Shown here one piece after another: positions 17,588 to 27,202 of a stretch of DNA of 64,000 bases. The position numbers were made by a program, and so were the translations under genes. The notes beneath the pieces are model-generated. The model saw only the letters and a list, made by a program, of their open reading frames with translations, ran no database searches and had not been told where the DNA came from. The stretch lies in contig LJHE01000060.1 in the NCBI GenBank assembly GCA_001983555.1, positions 18,344-82,343 of the forward strand, written 5' to 3'. This DNA is from Candidatus Epulonipiscioides gigas. Lineage in GTDB: Bacteria > Bacillota > Clostridia > Lachnospirales > Cellulosilyticaceae. Position 1 is the first letter of the stretch, and every line of letters begins with the position of its first letter.

Positions 17588-18320
17588 TATTATAAAAAGT
17601 AGATTTGTTACGGGTGAAAGTGTAGTTGAAATTGGAAAGTCTTTTATCGAAGAGACTGTGCCAAATATTACTAAGGAAAATATTACTAAACTTGAAGAAG
17701 AAGCCCGAGCTACCTTAGGTAATGCTAGCTTAAAAGCTAATTCTATATTAGAAGAAGCAAAATTAGAGGTGGAAAAAAAGCTTGAATTAGCCGATAAACA
17801 AATAGAGGAGGAAAAAAACGAGTTTGAAAAACAACTTAATTTAAGAAAAGAAAAAACAGAAAAAGAAATTAAATTTAAACTTGATGAAGCTACGAAATCA
17901 AGTGAAAAGATAAAAAAAGAAGCAATGATAGAAAAGCAAAAACTTCTTGAAAGTCTAGAAGGAGAAGTTGTAGATTTGGTAACTACTTTAGTAGGTCATA
18001 TAGTATGTAATGAAGTTTCTCAGTCAAATAGATGGATTGCTTTTTTAGTAAGAAAACTTATTTCTGGTGAAGACATTGCACCGAATATTGAAATTAGTTT
18101 ATCAGACACGTTATATGAAAGTCTTTCAGAAGATGAAATTAAAGAAATAGAGAGTATTATAAAAGGTTCTACAGTAAATAAGAAAAATTATTTAAATGCT
18201 TATAATGTAGAAATATCTACAGATAATGGTCAAATTTTATATGATCCCATTATTTCTTTAGATGAAGTAATAAAAGATTTAAAACTTATAAGTGAGGTGC
18301 AAAATGGTCTCACTCAATAA
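17580..18320 (+). CDS. fliH: Flagellar export ATPase regulator FliH
   Basis: 246 residues; negative regulator and stalk of the FliI ATPase. A long, highly charged coiled coil (about 35-135) precedes a V-ATPase E-subunit-like C-terminal domain (about 140-246). TTG start at 17580 within the last codons of fliG, with an AGGAGAT site 8-10 bp upstream. Position between fliG and fliI settles the identity despite weak sequence conservation. Confidence 0.88.
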   Translation: MSNIIKSRFVTGESVVEIGKSFIEETVPNITKENITKLEEEARATLGNASLKANSILEEAKLEVEKKLELADKQIEEEKNEFEKQLNLRKEKTEKEIKFKLDEATKSSEKIKKEAMIEKQKLLESLEGEVVDLVTTLVGHIVCNEVSQSNRWIAFLVRKLISGEDIAPNIEISLSDTLYESLSEDEIKEIESIIKGSTVNKKNYLNAYNVEISTDNGQILYDPIISLDEVIKDLKLISEVQNGLTQ

Positions 18321-19605
18321 GTATTATAATGTTTTAGATAAATCACGAGCAGTTTATAAAGGCAAAGTTAGCAAAGTGGTTGGGATGGCAATTGAATCAC
18401 TAGGACCAATAGCAAATATTGGTGATATTTGTGAAGTAATTCCCAAAACAGGCACAGAAAGCTTATTAGCAGAAGTTGTAGGATTTCGTGAAAAAAATAT
18501 TTTGCTTATGCCACTTGGTAATATTGCTGGCATAGGACCTGGATGCTCCGTAGTTTCTAATGGTAAAAAAATTACTATTAAAGTTGATTCTAGCTTGCTA
18601 GGTAACATTGTTGATTGGCAAGCTAATCCATTAGATGGAACTCCAAATAAATGTCAATTTACGGTTCCAATTGAGCAGGATGCTCCAAATCCTCTTACGA
18701 GAACTAGAATTAAAGAACAAATGGTTCTTGGAATTAAAGCAATTGACGGTATGCTTAGTATTGGTAGCGGTCAACGTATGGGAATTTTTGCGGGTAGTGG
18801 TGTTGGTAAAAGTACTCTTATGGGTATGATTGCACGTAATGCCTTATCAGATATTAATGTTATTGCTTTAATAGGTGAGCGTGGGAGGGAAGTTCGAGAA
18901 TTTATCGAAAAAGATTTACAAGAAGAAGGGCTTGCTCGATCTGTAGTTGTGGTTGCAACATCAGATCAACCTGCTCTTATAAGACTTAAGGCAGCAAAAA
19001 CAGCAACAGCCATTGCTGAACACTTTCGAGATCAAGGTAATAAAGTCCTTCTTCTTATGGATTCACTTACCCGTTTTTCAATGGCACAACGTGAAATTGG
19101 TCTTTCAATTGGAGAACCTCCTGTATCACGTGGATATACGCCATCTGTTTTTGGTGTTATGCCAAAGCTTCTTGAGCGAGCAGGAAATAATGATGTTGGT
19201 GGAATTACTGGATTATATACCGTACTTGTTGATGGGGATGATTTTAATGAGCCGATAACAGATACAGCTCGTGGTATATTAGATGGGCATATTATGTTAA
19301 GTCGAAAGATTGCACATAAAGCTCATTACCCCGCAATTGACGTACTTGCTAGTATTTCCAGGGTTATGGGTGATGTTACAACACCTGAACATCGTGAACT
19401 TAGCACAATTATTAAAAAAAATATGGCTATATATGCAGAAGTAGAGGATCTTATTAATGTTGGAGCTTACAACAAAGGAAGTAATCCAGAAATCGATATG
19501 GCTATTGATAAAATGGGAGCTATAAATGAATTTTTAACACAAAAAACACATGATAATATTCCATTAGATGAAACAATACAAATAATGAGGGATATTGTCC
19601 AATGA
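18304..19605 (+). CDS. fliI: Flagellum-specific export ATPase FliI
   Basis: 433 residues from the ATG at 18304; the GTG at 18292 is part of the GTGAGGTG ribosome site. F1-beta-like ATPase with Walker A GSGVGKST (about 164-171), Walker B VLLLMDSLTRF and the export-ATPase block GEPPVSRGYTPSVF. It overlaps fliH by 17 bp and fliJ by 4 bp. Confidence 0.97.
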   Translation: MVSLNKYYNVLDKSRAVYKGKVSKVVGMAIESLGPIANIGDICEVIPKTGTESLLAEVVGFREKNILLMPLGNIAGIGPGCSVVSNGKKITIKVDSSLLGNIVDWQANPLDGTPNKCQFTVPIEQDAPNPLTRTRIKEQMVLGIKAIDGMLSIGSGQRMGIFAGSGVGKSTLMGMIARNALSDINVIALIGERGREVREFIEKDLQEEGLARSVVVVATSDQPALIRLKAAKTATAIAEHFRDQGNKVLLLMDSLTRFSMAQREIGLSIGEPPVSRGYTPSVFGVMPKLLERAGNNDVGGITGLYTVLVDGDDFNEPITDTARGILDGHIMLSRKIAHKAHYPAIDVLASISRVMGDVTTPEHRELSTIIKKNMAIYAEVEDLINVGAYNKGSNPEIDMAIDKMGAINEFLTQKTHDNIPLDETIQIMRDIVQ

Positions 19606-20057
19606 AGTTCAGATTAGAATCAATTTTATCACTAAAAAAAAATATAGAACAAATGAAACAAAAAGAGCTTGCTGATGCATATTTTGAAAAACAAAAATTA
19701 GTTGATAAAAAAAATCAACTTGAAAATAATAAAGAAATTCTAAACAAAAATACTAGACAATCTCTTAAAGGAAAAGTTAATCCAAAAGATTTAATACAAA
19801 ATTCACAGTATGTAGAAGTATTAGATACACAAATTAAAAATACAGATATTGAGATTGTAAAAGCAGATGATAACATTTTAGTTAAACAAAAAAATTTAGT
19901 AGAAGCTATGAAGGAACGAAAAATTTTAGAAAACCTTAAAGAAATACATTTAGAAGAATTTAGAAAAGAACAACTATTTGAAGAACAAAAGTTAGCCGAT
20001 GAAGTTGTAGGCTATAGATATATTCAACGAGAAAGGGGTGAAGATAAGAGTGGCTAA
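19602..20057 (+). CDS. fliJ: Flagellar export chaperone/stalk protein FliJ
   Basis: 151 residues, almost wholly charged coiled coil, starting with the typical MKFRLESILSLKKNIEQMK. FliJ inserts in the FliI hexamer and contacts FlhA. ATG overlaps the fliI stop (ATGA). Confidence 0.9.
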   Translation: MKFRLESILSLKKNIEQMKQKELADAYFEKQKLVDKKNQLENNKEILNKNTRQSLKGKVNPKDLIQNSQYVEVLDTQIKNTDIEIVKADDNILVKQKNLVEAMKERKILENLKEIHLEEFRKEQLFEEQKLADEVVGYRYIQRERGEDKSG

Positions 20058-20802
20058 TAAAAAAAGTGGAGTTACAGTAGAAGAAATTGCTCCACCTAAC
20101 GTTAAAGGCAAAAAAAATCAACAAGACAAAAAGGGAAAAAAGAAAAAAAGTAAATTTAAAGTATTTTTTCGGCTACTTGTGCTTATCATCTTAGGTGTTG
20201 TTTGTTATATCTATTGGAAGCCTATTAATACTTTTGTGGCACCATATGTTGTAGATATTCCAGGACTTAATAAAGTTTTTGTCATAAATGAAAAAGCAGG
20301 ATTATATGATGGGTTAACAACTGATGATTTAATAGAACAAATTGAACTTTTACAAGATAATATTCTCAGTAGCGAAGAACAAATTAAGCAAAAAGATTTA
20401 GAAATTGTAGATTTAAAGGGACAAATTGAGCGTCTACAAGTTTTTGAAAATGAGTATAATGCATTTGTAAAAGAAAAAACTGATTTTAATTTTGCACTTG
20501 CTCAAGCAAATCCAGAACTTTTTGTAGAGCAATATGAAAAAATGGAAAAAGAGATTGCTAACGATATTTACAACAGTCTAATTGAAGGCGTTGAATTAAG
20601 TGCTGCACAACAAGCACAAGCTGAAACAATAGGACAAATGGATGCTGAAGCGGCAGCCGCTGCAATAGAATTATTACTTGGAACTGATACAGAACTTGTT
20701 AAAAATATTTTTGATAATATGGATAATGCATCACAGGCTAGTATTTTAGATGAAATGAGCGCAGAAAATGCAGCACAAGCTATTAGGCTTACATCACCTT
20801 AA
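20050..20802 (+). CDS. ylxF: YlxF/MotE-like membrane coiled-coil protein
   Basis: About 250 residues from the GTG at 20050 (AGGGGTG ribosome site; the upstream GTG at 20038 lies inside that site). A Lys-rich N-terminus, one transmembrane segment (about 36-56), a coiled coil (about 90-150) and a C-terminal MgtE_N-like helical domain with repeated MDAEAAAAAIELLL and MDNASQASILDEMSAENAAQAI motifs. This is the layout of YlxF/MotE proteins, which in other bacteria chaperone the stator MotB. It overlaps fliJ by 8 bp and precedes fliK, as in Bacillus. Confidence 0.8.
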   Translation: MANKKSGVTVEEIAPPNVKGKKNQQDKKGKKKKSKFKVFFRLLVLIILGVVCYIYWKPINTFVAPYVVDIPGLNKVFVINEKAGLYDGLTTDDLIEQIELLQDNILSSEEQIKQKDLEIVDLKGQIERLQVFENEYNAFVKEKTDFNFALAQANPELFVEQYEKMEKEIANDIYNSLIEGVELSAAQQAQAETIGQMDAEAAAAAIELLLGTDTELVKNIFDNMDNASQASILDEMSAENAAQAIRLTSP

Positions 20803-20852
20803 AAACTAGATTTATCAATTATAAATTTTGGATTAAAAATTGGGAGGAATTT

Positions 20853-22478
20853 ATGTTAAACTTTAGTATATCAGAATTGGCTTATCAAGCTTTTACAACA
20901 AATAAGTCAAATTCTATGACAGCAACTGGTGGAATAGACTTTAAAGATACTTTATTAGCAAGTACAAAAACAATAGAAAATACCTCTAATCAATCACAAA
21001 ATAGTTATGATAAATATAACAAAGATGATACAAAAATTGATAAGAAAGAACCTGTTGAAAAAGATAAGAAAGATAATAGCACTGATACAGAAAAAATAAA
21101 TGATAAAAATAAAACAGAAAAACCTGATGACACAACTAAAAAGGATACCACTGATAAAACAGATGAAACTAATAAATCAGAAAAAACTGATAAGTCAGAA
21201 AAAACTGATAAAACAGAAAAAACTGATAAATCCGAAAATGATAGCGATGAAAAGGATACATCAAAAGAGCAAATCCAAGTTAGTGAATCTCAAGTAATTG
21301 AAATCATCGCTCAAAGTTTACAAATTACAGCTCAAGAGCTCACAGCTGTAATGGATGAATTAAATATTAATCTTGAAGATATGGTAGAAAATCCACAACT
21401 TTTAGATAAATTAATAAATGAAGTTCATTCTGTTAGTGAAATATTTACAAATAAAGATTTAATGAATGGCATCGTAAATTTAAGAGATATGTTTAATAAC
21501 AAATATATCAAAATGACAGACTCTATAGAAAATGTTCAAGTCATAGATCAAGCTCAAACAGATACTTTAACACAATTAACACCTAAAGAAACTGAGCTAG
21601 AGCACCTACGCTCAAACAAACAAAACAAAGATTTGATTACTGTAGATGAAACAATTGTTCAAGTAGATGGCGATGAAAGTATTACACAACAAGCAATTAC
21701 AGATGTAAGCAAAGAAATTGCGAAGCAAGCTCCAAGACAAGAAGCAAAAATTGAGCAACATTTAAATCAACAAAGCTCAAATACAACAAATACATCTGCC
21801 ACTACAACTCATACAACTACAGATACACCAAGCATTACAACAAATACTATGACTTCTACAGCTATAACAGCTTCAAAAGATTTAGGTACAAATACAAATA
21901 CTAATCAACAAGGTTCAAATTCTAATAATAATTTAATGAATATGAACGTTAATATTGAAGCTATGGCATCTAAGCTTAGAGGAACAAATCAAGCTACAAA
22001 TTTGCATAATACACAAAATACACAAACTCCACGTATGCAAACTCCAATTGCAACGCAAATTATTGATAAAATTCAAGTAGTAACTCTTACAGATGGTTCA
22101 CAAATCACTGTAGATTTAGATCCACGAGAACTTGGTAGATTATCTCTTACTGTAACAGAAAACAGTGGAATAGTTAAAGCAGATATTAAAGTTGAAAGTG
22201 AAAAAGTCAAAGAAATGGTTCTTGAGCAACTAGATAGTTTAAAACAATCTTTGGAAGAAAAAGGAGTAACTATTAGCGAATTTAGTGTTGATGTGCGTGA
22301 CCAAGGTTTTAATTCTCAAATGGAGCAGGGCAAAAGTAAGTCACAAAGACGTATTCAAGAATTGCTCAACATGCATTTAGATGGAATAGATGAAGAGGAC
22401 TTAACAATAGAAGCCGATGAGCTAGAACTTGCTCCTACACAAATTAGACATAATCAAAACGTAAATGTTAAAGTCTAA
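20853..22478 (+). CDS. fliK: Flagellar hook-length control protein FliK
   Basis: 541 residues. The N-terminal half is a low-complexity ruler region: Lys/Asp/Glu/Thr-rich with repeated SEKTDK units near residues 90-125, then a Thr/Asn-rich linker (about 305-375). The C-terminal Flg_hook domain (about 405-490) carries VDLDPRELGRLSLTV and GVTISEFSVDV. It measures hook length and switches export specificity. GGGAGGA ribosome site. The length repeats could change hook length between strains. Confidence 0.93.
   Translation: MLNFSISELAYQAFTTNKSNSMTATGGIDFKDTLLASTKTIENTSNQSQNSYDKYNKDDTKIDKKEPVEKDKKDNSTDTEKINDKNKTEKPDDTTKKDTTDKTDETNKSEKTDKSEKTDKTEKTDKSENDSDEKDTSKEQIQVSESQVIEIIAQSLQITAQELTAVMDELNINLEDMVENPQLLDKLINEVHSVSEIFTNKDLMNGIVNLRDMFNNKYIKMTDSIENVQVIDQAQTDTLTQLTPKETELEHLRSNKQNKDLITVDETIVQVDGDESITQQAITDVSKEIAKQAPRQEAKIEQHLNQQSSNTTNTSATTTHTTTDTPSITTNTMTSTAITASKDLGTNTNTNQQGSNSNNNLMNMNVNIEAMASKLRGTNQATNLHNTQNTQTPRMQTPIATQIIDKIQVVTLTDGSQITVDLDPRELGRLSLTVTENSGIVKADIKVESEKVKEMVLEQLDSLKQSLEEKGVTISEFSVDVRDQGFNSQMEQGKSKSQRRIQELLNMHLDGIDEEDLTIEADELELAPTQIRHNQNVNVKV
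21163..21235 (+). repeat. 18-bp coding repeats in fliK
   Basis: Three to four imperfect 18-bp units of the type TCAGAAAAAACTGATAAG encode SEKTDK/TEKTDK in the FliK ruler region. Confidence 0.75.
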
Positions 22479-22527
22479 TCAAACATTTAGCTGAGTTTAA
22501 ATTTATGTTTATAAAATGGAGGTAGAA

Positions 22528-23358
22528 ATGAGTGCAATAAGCAAAACCAACTATGGATATGTTACGCCCGACGATGAGTCTATTCAACATAAAGTTGAAG
22601 AAAGAGTGCCTGATCAAGATCTTGGTAAAGATGATTTTATGAATTTATTAGTTACTCAAATGCAATATCAAGACCCATTAGACCCAATGGATAATAGTGA
22701 AATGATGGCTCAAATGGCTCAGTTTTCAGCACTAGAGCAGATGATGAATGTTGCTCAATCGACTGATAAGCAAACAGCTTTTAGTTTAATTGGAGATTAT
22801 GTACAATATGCATTTAAAAACGAAGAAACAGGTAAAACAGAATATTATATGGATAAAGTTCAAACTGTAAAAACCAGTGGTGGTAAAACACTTCTTAATA
22901 CTTCTGCAGGTCATGATATTACACTTGAAGATATTTATGAAGTATATAATAGAGAAGATATAATTGAAAGAATGTCCCCTGTTGAAACTATTGGCAAAAC
23001 TGTTATGGCACTTACAGAACATGTAAATGATGATGGTGTTAAAGAAAAAGTCATTATAGAGGGGGAAGTTAAACGTATTAAAGTTAAAGATGAAGAATAT
23101 TATATGGTGATTGGTACAGGAAAACATGAAGTAGAGATTAAATTTAACAATGAAGATGGTTCCCAAAATATTGTTGAAAATCCGACTATTACAGGTCGAA
23201 AAATTGAAGGTACAATAACAGATAAAGACGGTAATGAGACTAAAGTTTCAGGCGTGGTAGAATATGTAGCAAGTGTACAACATAAAACTGGTGAAAAAAT
23301 GTATGTTTATGTAGATGAGCAGTTTGTTGATTTTGATAAAATAACTTTAATTGAATAG
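22528..23358 (+). CDS. flgD: Flagellar hook assembly protein FlgD
   Basis: 276 residues from the ATG at 22528; the ATG at 22516 is inside the ATGGAGG ribosome site. N-terminal FlgD scaffold signature [20 protein letters not shown] and [18 protein letters not shown], followed by a longer, beta-rich C-terminal part. It caps the growing hook. Between fliK and flgE, the usual order. Confidence 0.95.
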   Translation: MSAISKTNYGYVTPDDESIQHKVEERVPDQDLGKDDFMNLLVTQMQYQDPLDPMDNSEMMAQMAQFSALEQMMNVAQSTDKQTAFSLIGDYVQYAFKNEETGKTEYYMDKVQTVKTSGGKTLLNTSAGHDITLEDIYEVYNREDIIERMSPVETIGKTVMALTEHVNDDGVKEKVIIEGEVKRIKVKDEEYYMVIGTGKHEVEIKFNNEDGSQNIVENPTITGRKIEGTITDKDGNETKVSGVVEYVASVQHKTGEKMYVYVDEQFVDFDKITLIE

Positions 23359-23448
23359 TTAAAATCCTTGCTTATAGAGAGCTAAACAAAATTAAGAAAA
23401 TAGTTTGATAAATCAGTGTTTATTAATAAAACGAGGAGGAAATTAGTT

Positions 23449-24867
23449 ATGATGCGTTCACTTTTTTCTGGAGTTTCAGGACTTCAGACACACCAGCTTA
23501 AGATGGATGTTATAGGTAATAATATTGCCAATGTAAATACTGTAGGATTTAAAGGACAAAGAGTTACATTTGCAGATGTGTATTATCAAACCACACAGCC
23601 AGCAACAACTGCAAATGAAATGACTGGTCTTGGAGGTATGAATGCAATGCAAATAGGGCTTGGAACATCCGTTTCAAGTATAGATATGTTAATGTCAACA
23701 GGTTCTGCACAAAGAACAGATAATTCGTTTGACCTAATGATTGAAGATGATGCAATGTTTATTGTGTCAGATGCCGGTGGAACTTATTACACTAGAGCTG
23801 GGGCTTTTCGTATTGATAAGCAAGGCTCTCTTGTTACCCCAAATGGTATGCGTGTTCAAGGCTGGCCTGCAAATGATATTGGTACAGAAATTATGCGTGG
23901 TACTGTAACAGATTTATTGATTAAAACACCAGAAAATGAGTCCACAGATCCATCTACAACTACAGATGTTAATATTGTGGGTAACTTAAATGTTAATGAT
24001 TCAGTAAATCCAGATGGAACAGCTGATCCTGTACATTCTTCCATTAAATTTTATGATTCACTTGGAAATTTATATAGCATGCCTATAACATTTACTGCTA
24101 CAACACTTGATGGAGCTAATGGTGAAACAACATGGTCAATTGAAGTACCTTTAGCTGAGAGTATACCTGCAAGTCCACCAAAAGTTGAAATAACAGATGA
24201 AAATGGGAATAAATATATAATAACAGCTCCTGTTTTTCAACCTGACCCAGCAGAAATTAAGTTCGACGTTGATGGTGAAATTATATTAGACGGTACAGAA
24301 GAAGTACAATTTACAGCCATTAATTTAAGAGCTGCCGAAGTACGAGATGCAGACGATCCGTCAGTGCTCATTCCAAAGCCAATAATTGCAGATGTAGGTA
24401 CTCAAGGTACAGGTGGTGGTATAATAAAGATGGATCTTAGCCTTGTTACACAATATGAAGCAATAACAAATCTGGATCCTAATCTGGGTACACTTGACTA
24501 TAAAGGAACAGGAAAAGCAGCAGGAACAATGCAAGGATATAGTATTTCTGCTGATGGTAAAATATCAGCAACTTATAGCAATGGTGATATTAAGCTTTTG
24601 GGGCAAATTGCAATAACGTATTTTGATAATCTTGCAGGACTTGAAAAGGTTGCAGATAACGTGTTTAGATCTACAGCAAATTCAGGAGATTTTGATGGAG
24701 TTGGAACTGCTGGTTCGTTTGCAACCGGAACTCTTGAGATGAGCAACGTTGACTTATCCCGAGAATTTACAGAAATGATAACCACTCAAAGAGGATATCA
24801 AGCAAGCTCAAAAACTATTACAACATCAGATGAGATGTTACAAGAATTAATAAACCTTAAGAGATAA
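23449..24867 (+). CDS. flgE: Flagellar hook protein FlgE
   Basis: 472 residues from ATG-ATG at 23449, with GAGGAGG at 23433-23439; the longer frame from a GTG at 23416 would include that site and is unlikely. N-terminal MRSLFSGVSGLQTHQLKMD and NIANVNTVGFKGQ rod/hook signature, hook-specific middle domains, C-terminal EMSNVDLSREFTEMITTQRGY and SDEMLQELINLKR coiled coil. Confidence 0.96.
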   Translation: MMRSLFSGVSGLQTHQLKMDVIGNNIANVNTVGFKGQRVTFADVYYQTTQPATTANEMTGLGGMNAMQIGLGTSVSSIDMLMSTGSAQRTDNSFDLMIEDDAMFIVSDAGGTYYTRAGAFRIDKQGSLVTPNGMRVQGWPANDIGTEIMRGTVTDLLIKTPENESTDPSTTTDVNIVGNLNVNDSVNPDGTADPVHSSIKFYDSLGNLYSMPITFTATTLDGANGETTWSIEVPLAESIPASPPKVEITDENGNKYIITAPVFQPDPAEIKFDVDGEIILDGTEEVQFTAINLRAAEVRDADDPSVLIPKPIIADVGTQGTGGGIIKMDLSLVTQYEAITNLDPNLGTLDYKGTGKAAGTMQGYSISADGKISATYSNGDIKLLGQIAITYFDNLAGLEKVADNVFRSTANSGDFDGVGTAGSFATGTLEMSNVDLSREFTEMITTQRGYQASSKTITTSDEMLQELINLKR

Positions 24868-24873
24868 TAGCTT

Positions 24874-25083
24874 ATGGTAGAAGTAACTAGATTAAATGGA
24901 AAAAAATTTATAATAAATGCAGAACTAATAGAAACAATGGAAGAAACACCTGATACAGTTATTACTATACGTGATGGCAAAAAATTTGTTGTATGTGAAA
25001 GTGTTTCTGACTTAGTTAAAAAAATAGTAGATTATAAGAGAGCATGGTTTTTATTAGAAAGATTTAGCGAAGAGGTGAGATAA
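24874..25083 (+). CDS. flbD: FlbD/SwrD-type small flagellar protein
   Basis: 69 residues, begins MVEVTRLNGKKFIINAELIE and continues with TPDTVITIRDGKKFVV, the signature of the FlbD/SwrD family, which in Bacillus raises swarming motor power. Lies between flgE and motA; its stop codon abuts the motA start. Ribosome site weak, perhaps coupled to flgE. Confidence 0.9.
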   Translation: MVEVTRLNGKKFIINAELIETMEETPDTVITIRDGKKFVVCESVSDLVKKIVDYKRAWFLLERFSEEVR

Positions 25084-25851
25084 ATGGATAAAGGGGCACC
25101 TATAGGGTTTGTCCTTGGGACAGTGTTAGTAGTTTATTCAATCATGATAGATGGAGATATAAGAGGATTTATCAATGTACCATCTATTTTGATTGTATTC
25201 GGGGGAATTATAGCAGCACTATTAATTTCATTCCCAATTAATAAAGTAATTGAAAATGCAAAAGTATTTAATTTAATTTTTAAAGAAAGTACCATTAAGC
25301 CCGAACTATTGATTGGTCAAATTGGTGAACTTGCTCAAGCAGCAAGACGCGAAGGACTTTTGGTTCTTGAAGAAAAAGCACGTGAAATGGATGACGCATT
25401 TATGCAAAAAGGCATAATGCTTATGGTTGACGGAACAGATCCTGAACTTATAAGGGATATTCTTGAAACCGAGCTTGGTTTTATGGAAGAACGTCATAAA
25501 GAAAAACAAGGATTTTGGGACTTCGTTGCAGAACTTGGACCTGCTTGGGGTATGATCGGTACATTAATCGGTCTTGTAAACATGCTTGCAGCACTTAGCG
25601 ACCCGACAACACTTGGTCCTAAAATGGCTGTTGCTCTTATTACAACATTCTATGGTTCTATGATTGCAAACTTCGTTGCAACACCTGCTTCGACTAAACT
25701 TAAAGGCAAAACTGCGATTGAAGTTGTTGCAAAGCAAATGATAATTGAAGGATTACTATCTATTCAAGCGGGTGAAAATCCAAGAGTAATAGAAGAAAAA
25801 CTTAAATCATTCTTAGCTCCAAATAAACGTCCAGTAGAAACTGAGGCATAA
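25084..25851 (+). CDS. motA: Flagellar stator MotA (sodium-type, PomA/MotP-like)
   Basis: 255 residues with four transmembrane segments (about 7-25, 33-52, 150-172, 185-205). FMQKGIMLMVDGTDPELI, ERHKEKQGF and the ion-channel segment ELGPAWGMIGTLIGLVNMLAALSDP with GPKMAVALITTFYGSMIAN read like sodium-type PomA rather than proton-type MotA. It pairs with motB 19 bp downstream. Ion specificity is an inference from sequence style. Confidence 0.93.
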   Translation: MDKGAPIGFVLGTVLVVYSIMIDGDIRGFINVPSILIVFGGIIAALLISFPINKVIENAKVFNLIFKESTIKPELLIGQIGELAQAARREGLLVLEEKAREMDDAFMQKGIMLMVDGTDPELIRDILETELGFMEERHKEKQGFWDFVAELGPAWGMIGTLIGLVNMLAALSDPTTLGPKMAVALITTFYGSMIANFVATPASTKLKGKTAIEVVAKQMIIEGLLSIQAGENPRVIEEKLKSFLAPNKRPVETEA

Positions 25852-25870
25852 AAGGGGGAGGAGCTATAAA

Positions 25871-26641
25871 ATGGCAAAAAAACAAAAACAAGAGGAAGCA
25901 AAAAAAGGCGCTCCAGCTTGGATGGCAACATTTAGTGATCTTATGACACTTTTACTATGTTTTTTTGTTTTACTTTTTGGTATGTCAAGTCTTGATACAT
26001 CAAAATTCCAAGCATTTATAAACTCATACCAAGGTTCAATGGGAATTCTTGATGGTGCTGATGTTTTAATGAACACAGCGGGAATGCTTGGTAGTGGTAT
26101 TGATTCACAACCAGAAGAAACCACAATTTCAGATATTGAAATTGAAAACATTGAACAATACGAAGCAATTCAAGAAGAAATGGAAAGTGTTAAAGACGCT
26201 TTAGAAGAATTTTTAGAATCTCAAGGTCTTGAAAATAAAGTTACTGTAGAACAAGATGGTGAAGAAGTTGTACTTACTTTTGAAGATTTTATGCTTTTTG
26301 ACTCTGGTCAAGCGGTTATAAAACAAGACGCATTAGATGTTCTTTCTACAATCGGAGCAGAACTTAATAAGTATTTGGGAGAAGGATATGTTGGAAGAGC
26401 AGAAGGACACACAGATAATATTCCAATAAATTCTACAATTTTTCCAAGTAACTGGGAACTGTCAGCTTCACGTGCAATTGCAGTAGCAAAATATTTAATT
26501 AATAATGCAGATATTGCTCCTGCAAGTCTTTCTGCAGAAGGATTTGGTGAATTTTACCCAATTGCAACCAATGACACACCAGAAGGACGAGCGGCAAATC
26601 GTCGTGTTGAGATTAAAATTATTAAAGATGCAATAGAATAA
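25871..26641 (+). CDS. motB: Flagellar stator MotB (sodium-type, PomB/MotS-like)
   Basis: 256 residues. One transmembrane segment with the ion-binding Asp23 in FSDLMTLLLCFFVLLFGMSS; the LLLCFFVLL pattern after the Asp is that of sodium-type PomB/MotS. A plug/linker is followed by the OmpA-like peptidoglycan-binding domain (about 130-250: GHTDNIPIN, NWELSASRA, NRRVEIKI). GGGGGAGGA ribosome site. Confidence 0.94.
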   Translation: MAKKQKQEEAKKGAPAWMATFSDLMTLLLCFFVLLFGMSSLDTSKFQAFINSYQGSMGILDGADVLMNTAGMLGSGIDSQPEETTISDIEIENIEQYEAIQEEMESVKDALEEFLESQGLENKVTVEQDGEEVVLTFEDFMLFDSGQAVIKQDALDVLSTIGAELNKYLGEGYVGRAEGHTDNIPINSTIFPSNWELSASRAIAVAKYLINNADIAPASLSAEGFGEFYPIATNDTPEGRAANRRVEIKIIKDAIE

Positions 26642-26660
26642 AATAAATGGGGGATTTAAG

Positions 26661-27122
26661 ATGGATAGGAAAACAAAAATAATTATTATAAGTTTAGTGG
26701 TAGTGTTATTACTCACATTTGTAGGAGCAGCAGGAGTAGCTTTTTGGTTTATGAATAAACCACCAGCTGCTCCACCAGATCCCAATCAAGAGCCTGAAAA
26801 TCAGACTAAAGTAGTTATGTCAGCTGCAGTTATGGGAAATGTTTCAGATGAAAAAAATCATGGACATATATTAAGAATTCTTCCAGAATTTTGGTTAAAT
26901 GCAGATCACGATGACTTTGAGAACATCGTATTATTACTTCCAGAAGAAGAATCTTTAGTTAGAACTGCAATAATAGAAGTAATAAGATCATATACATTTG
27001 ATATGGTAAATAGTCAAGATGCAATAGAAAGATTATCTATTGATATAAAAGATACCATAAATGAATTGTATGATACAACTGCAATTTATAAGGTAGCTTT
27101 TCATGAATTTACAGTACAATAA
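26661..27122 (+). CDS. fliL: Flagellar basal body-associated protein FliL
   Basis: 153 residues, one N-terminal transmembrane segment (about 6-29), a Pro-rich linker, and the FliL domain to the end (YDTTAIYKVAFHEFTVQ). It encircles and supports the stator. GGGGGA ribosome site. Stands between motB and fliM as in other Firmicutes. Confidence 0.9.
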   Translation: MDRKTKIIIISLVVVLLLTFVGAAGVAFWFMNKPPAAPPDPNQEPENQTKVVMSAAVMGNVSDEKNHGHILRILPEFWLNADHDDFENIVLLLPEEESLVRTAIIEVIRSYTFDMVNSQDAIERLSIDIKDTINELYDTTAIYKVAFHEFTVQ

Positions 27123-27144
27123 TTAAATTTTAGTCATAAAAAAG

Positions 27145-27185
27145 TGGCTCCGCCATAAATCATAGTTAAGCATGGCAAGGAGCCA
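27145..27185. other. Strong hairpin between fliL and fliM
   Basis: TGGCTCCGCCAT (27145-27156) pairs with ATGGC-AA-GGAGCCA (27172-27185). On the plus strand it is followed by A residues and the fliM ribosome site, so it is not a terminator there; on the minus strand it is followed by a T run and would terminate antisense transcripts. It might also stabilise or process the mRNA within the operon. Confidence 0.65.
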
Positions 27186-27202
27186 AAAAAGGAGGTGGTA
27201 AT

